A stretch of DNA of 64,000 nucleotides, taken from positions 62,001 through 126,000 of the forward strand of contig JAXEWB010000040.1 in assembly GCA_034114085.1 (NCBI GenBank), in the 5' to 3' direction. Numbering within the stretch: position 1 is the stretch's first letter; the number at the start of each line of letters is the position of its first letter. Position numbers and translations under genes: made by a program. The notes below the pieces were generated by a model. That model had not been told where the DNA came from. It saw only the letters and a program-made list of their open reading frames with translations, and searched no databases. The DNA comes from Spiro-02 sp034114085 (lineage in GTDB: Bacteria; Spirochaetota; Spirochaetia; Sphaerochaetales; Sphaerochaetaceae). Shown here piece by piece: positions 34,726 to 42,797 of the stretch.

Positions 34726-36420
34726 TCATTTCTTTTTCAGATACTTGACGCTGTCGAGGGCGACGGCGGCAATGATGATGAAGCCCTTGAACACAAACTG
34801 GAGGTTCGTATCGATACCCAGGAACGTCAGACAGTAAGTCAGACCGGTAAAGATAATGACACCGATTACCGCTCCACCTATCTTGCCGATACCGCCATTG
34901 AAGGAGATACCACCGACAACACACGCGGCAATGGCGTCAAGCTCATACCCCTGCCCCGTACCGGCGCTGGCATTGGCCCTGAACGCCTCCAAAAACGCAC
35001 CGCAACCATAGAAGATACCAGCCATGATGAACACGCCCATCGTCACCTTGAACACGCTGATACCGCTGACACTGGCAGCTTCGGCGTTACCGCCTACGGC
35101 GTACATGTTCTTGCCGAATGTCGTTTTGTTCCAGATAAACCAAGCGACTATGATTGCTATCACGGCGGGGATGATCAACTTCGGGAACGTGATTAGCTGG
35201 CCATTGACCATGCCGAGTATCCATCGTCCACCAAGCATGTCCTTGATACTGCTGTCAATCGAGCCGACGGGAGTACCGCTCGTACCGAAAAACAGCAGGC
35301 CGTAGATGATCAACTGCGTCGCCAACGTCGAGATGAACGGATGTATCTTCAACCTAGCGGTAAACACACCGGCGAACGAACTGAACACCACGCACAGGAC
35401 GATTGAAATAACCAGCGCCATCAGCACCCTGACCAGCATCGGAATCGGCGTAAAATTCCATGGTCCCATGCCGAATACCGTGACGATGTTCATACCCGGA
35501 TGCAATATCAAGCCAGTAGTCACCGCGCCTAGGGCGACCATTCGCCCAACGCTCAGATCAGTACCGGCGAGCAAAATCAGACCGGCTACTCCAAGGGCAA
35601 AGAACATCCTGGTGGACGCCTGCTCCAGAATCGTCAGTATATTGGGTAACGACAACAGGTTGCCACTGCCCGACAACGGAGCGAGAATGATACAGACAAT
35701 GAAGAAAATCAGAATCGCGATGTACAGCCCATTATTGAGCAGGAACTTTGAAAGTTTGAAGTTAAAGATATAGTTCTTGAACTTCAACTCCATATTCTCG
35801 GAAAACTTCGTCTTGCCGTTCCTCAGACTCCGGTTCGTCTGCACATGGTCAACGAACGCCTGATTCTTGGCGGCCAAGCTGCGGTCGATGAGCGTCTGGC
35901 AACGACTCTTCGCATCAAACAGCGCAGACTTCATTTCATATCGGCATGTATCGATTTCCTCCCGCAGTTCCTTTCGTTCCTCTTTGGAAGTTTTTCCCTC
36001 ATAGCTGGCAACAATCTTCTTCTCTTGCTCAACGCCTTCCAGCCTGATTTTTTCCGCTTCGACCTGATATTCCGCCTTGGCCGCCTTGATAGCCTCGTTC
36101 TCCAAGGTCGTGACTTTCTTGATATAAGCATCGGATGCCGTATTAGCATAGGCCACCGCTTCTTTTGTCAAAGCGTCGATTTCCGCCTTATGTTCCTCAG
36201 CGTCCCGCTTTGCAAACCCGATTTGCTGCTGAAGATCCGAGATCGTCTTCTTTTTCGTCAAAGGATCGACCATCTTGCTCTTGCGCAGGGTCACTATCTC
36301 CTGCCTCAGCTCGGTGATGCGGTTGACGCCCGTGCTTCTCAGCCCGTTCAGACGCTTGGTATACTCGGCTATCCTGCGGTCTTCATCCAGCGACAGGATG
36401 TCTTTAGTTTCTTTGGTCAT
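34726..36420 (-). CDS. mglC: Galactose/methyl-galactoside ABC transporter permease with N-terminal coiled coil
   Basis: 564 aa against about 336 in E. coli MglC. Residues 1-225 are a charged, heptad-like helical region (for example EQEKKIVASYEGKTSKEERK) without membrane segments. The permease follows from about residue 230: LYIAILIFFIVCIILAPLSG, GVAGLILLAGTDLSVGRMVALGAV (the family's LtGGIDLSVG-like motif), FISTLATQLIIYGLLF, NKTTFGKNMYAVGGNAEAA and GGISFNGGIGKIGGAVIGV. It imports glucose/galactose-type sugars together with MglA and MglB. The extension starts at a clear ATG with upstream coupling to mglA (14 nt), so it is part of the protein and probably lies on the cytoplasmic side. Confidence 0.94.
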   Translation of the reverse strand: MTKETKDILSLDEDRRIAEYTKRLNGLRSTGVNRITELRQEIVTLRKSKMVDPLTKKKTISDLQQQIGFAKRDAEEHKAEIDALTKEAVAYANTASDAYIKKVTTLENEAIKAAKAEYQVEAEKIRLEGVEQEKKIVASYEGKTSKEERKELREEIDTCRYEMKSALFDAKSRCQTLIDRSLAAKNQAFVDHVQTNRSLRNGKTKFSENMELKFKNYIFNFKLSKFLLNNGLYIAILIFFIVCIILAPLSGSGNLLSLPNILTILEQASTRMFFALGVAGLILLAGTDLSVGRMVALGAVTTGLILHPGMNIVTVFGMGPWNFTPIPMLVRVLMALVISIVLCVVFSSFAGVFTARLKIHPFISTLATQLIIYGLLFFGTSGTPVGSIDSSIKDMLGGRWILGMVNGQLITFPKLIIPAVIAIIVAWFIWNKTTFGKNMYAVGGNAEAASVSGISVFKVTMGVFIMAGIFYGCGAFLEAFRANASAGTGQGYELDAIAACVVGGISFNGGIGKIGGAVIGVIIFTGLTYCLTFLGIDTNLQFVFKGFIIIAAVALDSVKYLKKK

Positions 36421-36434
36421 ATTGCTTCACCTCA

Positions 36435-37928
36435 TCACAAGTATTTAGCTGACAGCCTCATCAGCTCTTCCTGATCCGTATCCTTCGTGTTCACGATACC
36501 GGCCAGCCGATGGTTGGACATCACCGCGATACGGTTTGTAATCCCCAGAATCTCAGGCATCTCGCTCGATACAACGACAATCGTCTTGCCCTCTTTCGCC
36601 ATCTGGATGATCAACTGGTATATCTCGTACTTCGCCCCGACATCAATGCCCCTGGTAGGTTCGTCCATCAGGAATACATCCGGTTGCCGCTCCAGCCATT
36701 TGCCGATGATGACCTTCTGCTGGTTTCCGCCGCTGAGCGCCGTAATCAGCTCTTCGGCCGACACGCATTTTGTCTTCATCTGCTTGATCTGTCTGTTCGC
36801 AGCCTCCAGCATTTTACGATTGGAAAGGATTTTCATCGTCTTGTAACTGTCCAGGTTGGTAATCGTCGTGTTGAACTTGATCGTATCTTTGCCGAACATG
36901 CCATTGAGCTTGCGTTCCTCGGTTACCAATGCAAAGTTATAGTCCATCGCATCTTTGCTATTATGGAACCGGAGCTTCCTGCCGTTGAGGACGATCTCCC
37001 CAGAAGCGATAGTACGGATGCCAAACAATGATTCAAGCAATTCACTCCGCCCCGCACCTACAAGCCCATAGAGTCCGAATATTTCACCTTTCTTCACAGT
37101 AAAGGAAATATCCTCCAGAATTGGATCGAATTTCGTGGTGAGGTTCCGTATTTCCAGATAATCCCTTCCTGGATTGTTGTCAACATCGGGAAACCGCTTG
37201 TCCAGCGACCGCCCGACCATGGCCGAAATCAATTCGTTCATGTTCGTCTTTTTCACCGGTTTGACCAAGATCATCTTACCATCCCGAAGAACCGCCACAT
37301 CATCGCAGATTTCAAAGACCTCATCCATCTTATGAGAAATATATACAAAAGAGACACCCTTGTTACGAAGATCATCGACAATGGAGAATAGTTTTTTGAC
37401 TTCACGCTCCGTCAATGACGATGTCGGCTCGTCTAGCACGATAATCTTCGCATCATAGGACACCGCTTTCGCTATCTCGACCATCTGACGCTGCGAGACC
37501 GACATGGTCCGCATGATGGTCCGAGGGTTTACGTTCATGTTCAGGGATGCAAAGAGCTTGTTGCTTTCCTTGAGCATCCGTGCTTCGTCTATTACCCCGA
37601 AACGCATAGGATAACGGCCCAAAAACAAATTGTCCGTCACCGTTCGGTCCAAACACTGGTTAAGCTCCTGATGAACCATGGCGACCCCGTTTTCCAGGGC
37701 TTCCTTTGGATTCTTGAAGTCGATCGGCTTACCGGAGAGGAACATCTGCCCCTCGTCCTTGGCGTAGATCCCGAACAGGCATTTCATCATTGTTGACTTG
37801 CCTGCCCCGTTCTCGCCCATCAGCCCCAGCACCGTCCCCTTCTGTACCGTCAGGTTGATGCCGTCAAGGACTTTGTTCTTGGCGAAGGATTTCGACAGGT
37901 TTTTAATTTCAAGTACTACTTCATCCAT
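36435..37928 (-). CDS. mglA: Galactose/methyl-galactoside ABC transporter ATP-binding protein
   Basis: 497 aa from the ATG at 37928 (GAGGAAGTGT before it). There are two ABC domains in one chain, as in all sugar CUT2 ATPases. The first has Walker A GENGAGKS near residue 40, signature VSQRQMVEIAKA and Walker B IIVLDEPTSSL. The second is shorter, with a Walker A variant GLVGAGRS, signature LSGGNQQKVIIGKWL and FLMDEPTRGIDVGA. It couples ATP hydrolysis to uptake of sugar delivered by MglB. It is separated from mglB by a terminator-like hairpin that should lower its expression relative to the binding protein. Confidence 0.96.
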   Translation of the reverse strand: MDEVVLEIKNLSKSFAKNKVLDGINLTVQKGTVLGLMGENGAGKSTMMKCLFGIYAKDEGQMFLSGKPIDFKNPKEALENGVAMVHQELNQCLDRTVTDNLFLGRYPMRFGVIDEARMLKESNKLFASLNMNVNPRTIMRTMSVSQRQMVEIAKAVSYDAKIIVLDEPTSSLTEREVKKLFSIVDDLRNKGVSFVYISHKMDEVFEICDDVAVLRDGKMILVKPVKKTNMNELISAMVGRSLDKRFPDVDNNPGRDYLEIRNLTTKFDPILEDISFTVKKGEIFGLYGLVGAGRSELLESLFGIRTIASGEIVLNGRKLRFHNSKDAMDYNFALVTEERKLNGMFGKDTIKFNTTITNLDSYKTMKILSNRKMLEAANRQIKQMKTKCVSAEELITALSGGNQQKVIIGKWLERQPDVFLMDEPTRGIDVGAKYEIYQLIIQMAKEGKTIVVVSSEMPEILGITNRIAVMSNHRLAGIVNTKDTDQEELMRLSAKYL

Positions 37929-37984
37929 ACACTTCCTCACCTGCGCTTGCCGGAAAACCCCGTCGCGGTTTCCAGCCCGATTGT

Positions 37985-38021
37985 AGAAAAAGCATGCGGG
38001 AACACCCGCTCCCGCATGCTT
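37985..38021 (-). terminator. Intercistronic attenuator between mglB and mglA
   Basis: Minus strand: 12-bp arms AAGCATGCGGGA/TCCCGCATGCTT with an 8-nt loop, followed by TTTTTC. It is a good intrinsic terminator inside an operon, so part of the transcripts should stop after mglB. Confidence 0.85.
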
Positions 38022-38041
38022 CACATTCCAGGTTTTCTGGA

Positions 38042-39259
38042 CTAGTACCTGAGCTTGTCAGTGTAGTCTCTACCGGAGTTCGTCTTGACCATGTTGATGG
38101 CATAGGCGTCGAAGTTGTTGAGGTTGGTGAACCTATCGAGACAACTGGACTCGTTCTGTCCATCACCCTGCACAACTGTCAAATCGATACCAATCAGCGG
38201 CGCATAGTAATACAATGCGGGCAGATAAGAAGACGACAGGAAGTTATCGCCGGAGTTGTAGATGGTCAGCAAAACTTTCTTCTTGGGAGCTGCGCTCTGC
38301 TTGATGCCCTGGTCCCTGGAGCCTTCGGTGTACTGATTCCAGTTGGACTTGTCTACGCCGGAGTTGGCGGCCATGACGGCCTTTTGGTCCGCCCAGTAGT
38401 CCAGAGGAGCGGAAATCTTGTTGCCCCACTGGTCCGCTACGGAGATACCCTTGGTGTAGACATCGGCGCCAGACAGTCCGTCAAGCAGGTTTCTCAGTAC
38501 CTGGAGGGTACCGGCGGCCTGCGCGTCAACGTTCTGAGATACGGTTCCGGTAAGTCGTCCGGCACCGATAGCCTCAATGGCGTCGGCGTTGGCGTCATAG
38601 CCGAAAATAGGAACGCCGGCGGGATAGTTGGAGGCTTGCAGACAGCCCATCGCCATACCGTCGTTATTGGAGACGACCATATCGATCTGGGTACCGAACT
38701 TAGTGGCCCATCCACCCATGGCCTCGGTAGCGGCGTTGGCGTTCCAAGTAGACCCATCGGTACCAGTCATCGCCTTGCCTTCCAATTCAACAACCTTCAT
38801 GGTCTTGCCGCCGACGACAGCGGAACCTTCCTTGGTCTTGCCGGGGTCGGTGGAACCATTCCAAGTCCCGAGAGCCTTGCGGATACCTTCAGTTCTAGCC
38901 TTGGAATCGTTGTGGCCGACGTCTCCGATGCACAGCACGTATCCGATGGTACCGTCACCGTTGCGGTCCAGCTTGGCGGGATCCGCGGCGGCGAGATAAT
39001 CGGTAATCAATTTGCCCTGGACGGCACCGCCACCAGCGGCGTCAAAACCGACATAGTAGGTCTTGGCGTTCCAGTTCATGCTGTCCATATCAATCGCGCC
39101 AGTAGTAGGGTCTGACGGCTGCCTATTGAACCATACCAAAGGCTTGTCCTTGTTGAGAACAACAGAACCAGCGGACTCCGCTCCACCTTGAGCGAATACG
39201 GAACACATCGCAAACGACAAGATCAGCAACACGCCGATCAACTTGTGACTTGAACGCAT
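38042..39259 (-). CDS. mglB: Galactose/glucose-binding protein (periplasmic, spirochaete type)
   Basis: 405 aa from the ATG at 39259, set by GGAGGAAACT. Signal peptide MRSSHKLIGVLLILSFAMCS, probable cleavage after VFA. The mature part is a type I periplasmic binding fold: VWFNRQPSDPTTGAIDMDS (the W/N/R sugar-contact region), YVGFDAAGGGAVQGKLITDY, MVVSNNDGMAMGCLQA, IFGYDANADAIEAI and DQWGNKISAPLDYWADQK. The length is close to treponemal MglB (about 400 aa) rather than the E. coli protein (332 aa), which supports the spirochaete assignment. It is first in mglBAC, with promoter and dyads at 39333-39390. Confidence 0.95.
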   Translation of the reverse strand: MRSSHKLIGVLLILSFAMCSVFAQGGAESAGSVVLNKDKPLVWFNRQPSDPTTGAIDMDSMNWNAKTYYVGFDAAGGGAVQGKLITDYLAAADPAKLDRNGDGTIGYVLCIGDVGHNDSKARTEGIRKALGTWNGSTDPGKTKEGSAVVGGKTMKVVELEGKAMTGTDGSTWNANAATEAMGGWATKFGTQIDMVVSNNDGMAMGCLQASNYPAGVPIFGYDANADAIEAIGAGRLTGTVSQNVDAQAAGTLQVLRNLLDGLSGADVYTKGISVADQWGNKISAPLDYWADQKAVMAANSGVDKSNWNQYTEGSRDQGIKQSAAPKKKVLLTIYNSGDNFLSSSYLPALYYYAPLIGIDLTVVQGDGQNESSCLDRFTNLNNFDAYAINMVKTNSGRDYTDKLRY

Positions 39260-39332
39260 AGTTTCCTCCTTCTGCGTCAAAATACAGAAAATTTCCGAAC
39301 GCCCTGCACTATGCAAAGCTATTCAAAAACAT

Positions 39333-39361
39333 ATTCTACAGCACAATGTACACGAGTACAA
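39333..39361 (-). promoter_or_regulatory. Predicted mglB promoter
   Basis: Minus strand: TTGTAC, 17-nt spacer, TAGAAT (39333-39338). The start is expected near 39326, giving a 65-nt leader with a normal ribosome site. Confidence 0.6.
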
Positions 39362-39390
39362 GCTTTATTTCACAAACTTGTACACAAGTT
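39347..39390. promoter_or_regulatory. Two dyads overlapping the mglB promoter (candidate operators)
   Basis: TGTAC-ACGA-GTACA (39347-39360) lies over the -35/spacer. AACTTG-TACA-CAAGTT (39375-39390) lies just upstream of the -35. Both share the core GTACA. They suit a dimeric sugar-responsive regulator; no candidate regulator can be assigned with certainty. Confidence 0.5.
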
Positions 39391-39675
39391 CAAAAACAGC
39401 ATTTACAAAATCGACATGACAATTATTTTCTCTGAACATCATCTCCATCGAAGATGAAAGTCCATCTTTCATCCCCTGTAATTCATACCATTCGTCTGTC
39501 GATGTTCAAATATTTTCGTTACGACGGTGCAGACATCCAAATTCCCACAAACCGAAACGATACTCTATAGGTAATATTAGAACATCGAAACCAGCATTTT
39601 ACAAACAAAATCAATATATGAGTCTGTATTTTTATTATGAAGAGGTATGAATGTCGTACATAATGCTTGTTCTGG
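39391..39675. other. Intergenic region upstream of mglB
   Basis: No gene seen. GATGAAAG-TCCAT-CTTTCATC (39453-39473) is a perfect 8-bp hairpin of unknown role. The sequence is moderately AT-rich. Confidence 0.5.
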
Positions 39676-39720
39676 ATAAAAAAGCCGACGGACATGGAGT
39701 TTTTCCACAAACCGCCGGCT
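39676..39720 (-). terminator. Terminator of the AraC/GyrI-like gene
   Basis: Minus strand AGCCGGCGG...CCGTCGGCT hairpin (one mismatch) followed by TTTTTTATCC, 87 nt beyond the stop at 39807. Confidence 0.7.
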
Positions 39721-39806
39721 GAAGTCCAATGATGTCGGACGCCTCGTCGCCATACGGATATCCCAGTGGCGTCCAGCGTATGGCGATGCGAGATTCAATG
39801 TCTATT

Positions 39807-40685
39807 TCACCCTTTTTGCCTGATGGGAACCAGTTCTATATATCCCCTGGTTCCAATCGGTTCAAGCTGGATGCGTGGATTACGGACATCCAAAACATAA
39901 CCGATTACTGAAGGATCGTATTTTTCAATGGAAGCCTGTACCTCTTCGATAGCCAGGCAATAGTCCTCCTCCGCAAAGGGCTCTCCCTGGAACATGAGGT
40001 ATTTCGCCGCGGGCAGTTCAATCATATCGAACCCTTCAGGCACAACGCCGTTGTATTGCAAATCAACCTCAACGCCTTGTACATATTCAGAAGTGTCCGT
40101 GCGGCGGTACATCGCGGGGAGCCACAGGCAGACAGGTTCCCCTCCAAGCGACTTGACGCTCTGCAACAGCCCCCACACGTCACAACCGACTTCCTCGCAA
40201 TACGACCAATACTCCGTCGCGGCGCGTCCTCTTTTTATGATGACTTTCCGTGCGGGTTTTTCAATTACCTGAATAAACACATTCTTTAGGTTGTCCATGA
40301 CAAGTCTCCTCTCGATATGTCTGAATTTTACTCCGTAGGGGGTGAACAGATACACAGGAACGGGATGAACGGCGTATTCCTTCGGGTTGCATCCGAACTC
40401 ACGGGCGAACGCCCGCTGATACCCGTCCACACTCCCGAATCCCATTTCAAAAGCGACGTCAGCTACCCTGCACGGGTTGTCTCGCAGCTTCATGGCCGAC
40501 TTTGATAAACGGAATTTGCGAATATAGTCAGCGGGGCTCATTCCTACATGCTTGATGAACAAGCGGTACGAATACCAGGGGGAGAACAAGGATACCCTCG
40601 ACAAATCCGCCAAGGTGATGTCCTCCACCAAGTGAGCCTCAATATAGTCCTGCATCCGCTGAACCGCCTCCACCTGTTCCTGCAT
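39807..40685 (-). CDS. AraC-family transcription regulator with GyrI-like effector domain
   Basis: 292 aa. The AraC/XylS DNA-binding domain is N-terminal (residues 5-110): two HTHs around ITLADLSRVSLFSPWYSYRLF and RVADVAFEMGFGSVDGYQRAF, closing with FGCNPKEY. Residues 130-290 form a GyrI-like/BmrR C-terminal ligand domain (VIEKPARKVIIKRGRAATEY, MYRRTDTSEYVQGVEVD, YLMFQGEPF). This Rob/SoxS-like arrangement usually senses amphipathic or cationic small molecules. Start at the ATG with GGGAGG and AGGAGC upstream. The gene is preceded by a 22-bp tandem repeat array. Its target is unknown; mglB lies downstream in the same direction, beyond a terminator. Confidence 0.92.
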   Translation of the reverse strand: MQEQVEAVQRMQDYIEAHLVEDITLADLSRVSLFSPWYSYRLFIKHVGMSPADYIRKFRLSKSAMKLRDNPCRVADVAFEMGFGSVDGYQRAFAREFGCNPKEYAVHPVPVYLFTPYGVKFRHIERRLVMDNLKNVFIQVIEKPARKVIIKRGRAATEYWSYCEEVGCDVWGLLQSVKSLGGEPVCLWLPAMYRRTDTSEYVQGVEVDLQYNGVVPEGFDMIELPAAKYLMFQGEPFAEEDYCLAIEEVQASIEKYDPSVIGYVLDVRNPRIQLEPIGTRGYIELVPIRQKG

Positions 40686-40823
40686 GCTCCTGCACCTCCC
40701 TATCGAGACTTGTTATAGTTCCTCTCAGAATAATTCTCTCGACTTTTCTTGCCAACCGTCATTGTAATCCATGAATAGACAAAGTCAGGCATATAATCGG
40801 TGATAGCCAACACGAAAAGCATC

Positions 40824-40911
40824 GGGCAATGAACGTACCGCCAATGGGGGATGAACGTACCACCAATGGGGGATGAACGTACCACCAATGGGGGATGAAC
40901 GTACCACCAAT
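40824..40911. repeat. 22-bp tandem repeat, four units plus a partial fifth
   Basis: Units start at 40824, 40846, 40868 and 40890. The consensus is GGGGGATGAACG followed by TACCACCAAT; the first unit differs at three positions and a partial copy begins at 40912 (GGGCAATGAACTT). The units are contiguous with no spacers, so this is not a CRISPR. The array lies about 140 nt upstream of the AraC-type gene, and its period is near two helical turns. Confidence 0.9.
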
Positions 40912-41006
40912 GGGCAATGAACTTCATCGAGGAATATTATTGTAGTTATCTACAACATAATGAAATGCTTGATCATATCGGAATCAGATGCGTTTTTCAT
41001 GAGATG
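40912..41006. other. Intergenic remainder between the repeat array and the gpmI terminator
   Basis: No gene. The 75-codon minus-strand ORF crossing the repeats is an artefact of the repeat sequence. Confidence 0.5.
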
Positions 41007-41047
41007 AAAAAAAGGCGTCGCGCAAGCCCCATGGCTTTTGCGACGCC
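41007..41047 (-). terminator. Terminator of gpmI
   Basis: Minus strand: GGCGTCGCAAAAGCC pairs with GGCTTGCGCGACGCC around CATG-type loop bases, followed by TTTTTTT. It lies 27 nt after the gpmI stop. Confidence 0.9.
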
Positions 41048-41073
41048 CTTCATCATACCAAACAAACGAGAAA

Positions 41074-42723
41074 TTAGTTCAACGTCACGATGCTCGGATC
41101 GTAGTCGGCGGGAGGCACATACCCAAGCAACGTCATACAGGTCGCGGCAATAGAACTGATTCCAAGACCGGATTTGAGTTCCTTGCCGTATTCACCATCG
41201 TATGAAGGATCATAGATGATGCAGGGAACGGGATTCAGGGAGTGGGACGTCTTGGCCTTGGGATCGCCGTTGGCCTTGCGCGACACGTCGCCGGACTTCT
41301 TGTCGTGTTCGAACATGTCGTCGGCGTTGCCGTGGTCGGCGGTGATCACCATGACGCCGCCGGCCTTCTCCACCGCTTCGCGGATACGGCCCAACTGTAG
41401 GTCCAGCGCCTCCATGGAACAGATGACCGCCTCATAGATGCCGGTATGTCCGACCATGTCTCCGTTGGGAAAATTCAGCTTGATGAAATCCCACTTGCCG
41501 GACGCGACTTCGGAGATGACCCTATCGGTGATCTCAGCGCATTTCATCCAGGGGCGCTGCTCGAACGGAACGATATCAGAAGGAATTTCTACGTATTCCT
41601 CCAGCTTCCCGTCAAACTTGCCGCTCTTGTTTCCGTTGAAGAAATAGGTGACATGCCCGAACTTCTGCGTCTCGCTGATGGAGAACTGCCTGACCCCGGA
41701 AGCGCACAGGTATTCAGCCATCGTCCGGTCGATCGCAGGGGGACTGACCAAGTACTGGCGGGGGACATGGAGGTCCCCGTCATATTCCATCATGCCGGCG
41801 TACTCCACCTTCGGATGCCGCTTGCGGTCGAATTCCGTCAGGGTCTCGGCTTCAAACGCCTTTGTTATCTCCAGCGCGCGGTCGCCGCGGAAGTTGAACA
41901 GGATCACGCTGTCGCCGTCCTCGATCGTGCCGACGGGCCTGCCGTTTTCAGCAACGACAAACGGAGGCAGGTCCTGGTCGATCGCATGGGTTTCCTCGCG
42001 CAATGTGACAATCGCGTCATGAGCGGAGGGGAACTGCCGGCCTTCGCCCAGCACATGGGTCTCCCAGCCCTTGCGAACCATGTCCCAGTTGGCGTTGTAG
42101 CGATCCATGGTAATGACCATGCGACCGCCACCGCTGGCGATCTTCGCATCAAAATCAGGTCCACTGAGGGAAGCGAGGAATTCAGCGAACGGGTCGAAAT
42201 AATCCAAGGCGGAGACCTCACCGACATCGCGGCCGTCAAGGAGAGCGTGAACGCGGACCTTTTTCACGCCTTCGGCCTTCGCCTCAACGATCATCTTCTT
42301 CAGGTTGTCGATATGGGAGTGGACGTTGCCGTCTGAAAGCAACCCGATGAAATGCAAGGTGGTATCATGGTCCTTGACGTTGGAGACCAGCTTTTTCCAC
42401 GTGGCCCCCGCGAACATCGCCTTGGTGTCGATGGAATTGGCAACCAGCTTCGCCCCTTGGGCGAACACCCTGCCGCAGCCCATCGCATTGTGGCCGACTT
42501 CGCTGTTGCCCATATCGTCGTCAGAAGGCAAACCGACCGCCGTACCATGCGCTTTGAGCTTCGTCCACGGGCAAGTCCCATAGAACTTGTCGAGATTCTG
42601 CGTCATGGCGGAAGCCACCGCGTCTCCTTCCTTATATTTACCGAAGCCTACGCCGTCCATAATTACCAGTACGACGGGGCCTTTGCGGGAAATCTTGCCC
42701 GATTTCTTCAATGCATCAACCAT
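41074..42723 (-). CDS. gpmI: 2,3-bisphosphoglycerate-independent phosphoglycerate mutase
   Basis: Interconverts 3- and 2-phosphoglycerate in glycolysis. 549 aa from the ATG at 42723 (AAGGAG 11 nt upstream); codons to 42777 are unlikely. It belongs to the alkaline-phosphatase superfamily and uses two Mn ions. VVLVIMDGVGFG supplies the first metal aspartate, DDDMGNSEVGHNAMG the phosphoserine nucleophile, then VHALLDGRDVGEVSA, MDRYNANWDMV, NFPNGDMVGHTG and VITADHGNADDM for the remaining metal ligands. It is slightly longer than the usual 510 aa. It is the last gene after lgt and the aminopeptidase, separated by 74 nt. Confidence 0.96.
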   Translation of the reverse strand: MVDALKKSGKISRKGPVVLVIMDGVGFGKYKEGDAVASAMTQNLDKFYGTCPWTKLKAHGTAVGLPSDDDMGNSEVGHNAMGCGRVFAQGAKLVANSIDTKAMFAGATWKKLVSNVKDHDTTLHFIGLLSDGNVHSHIDNLKKMIVEAKAEGVKKVRVHALLDGRDVGEVSALDYFDPFAEFLASLSGPDFDAKIASGGGRMVITMDRYNANWDMVRKGWETHVLGEGRQFPSAHDAIVTLREETHAIDQDLPPFVVAENGRPVGTIEDGDSVILFNFRGDRALEITKAFEAETLTEFDRKRHPKVEYAGMMEYDGDLHVPRQYLVSPPAIDRTMAEYLCASGVRQFSISETQKFGHVTYFFNGNKSGKFDGKLEEYVEIPSDIVPFEQRPWMKCAEITDRVISEVASGKWDFIKLNFPNGDMVGHTGIYEAVICSMEALDLQLGRIREAVEKAGGVMVITADHGNADDMFEHDKKSGDVSRKANGDPKAKTSHSLNPVPCIIYDPSYDGEYGKELKSGLGISSIAATCMTLLGYVPPADYDPSIVTLN

Positions 42724-42797
42724 ATTGCTATCTTCTCCTTCTTCCTTATCATCATTCATCATCAAAAACAACGCCATCGAGAATATAACGGATTATC

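Noticed and set aside
37994..39115. Open frame of 373 codons on the plus strand
   Set aside because: Antisense to mglB, which is unmistakable on the other strand.
40700..40927. Short minus-strand ORF crossing the 22-bp repeats
   Set aside because: Its repetitive peptide only mirrors the DNA repeats, whose unit is not a multiple of three; no ribosome site.
40824..40930. Repeat array considered as a CRISPR
   Set aside because: Units are contiguous without spacers and there are no cas genes in the window.
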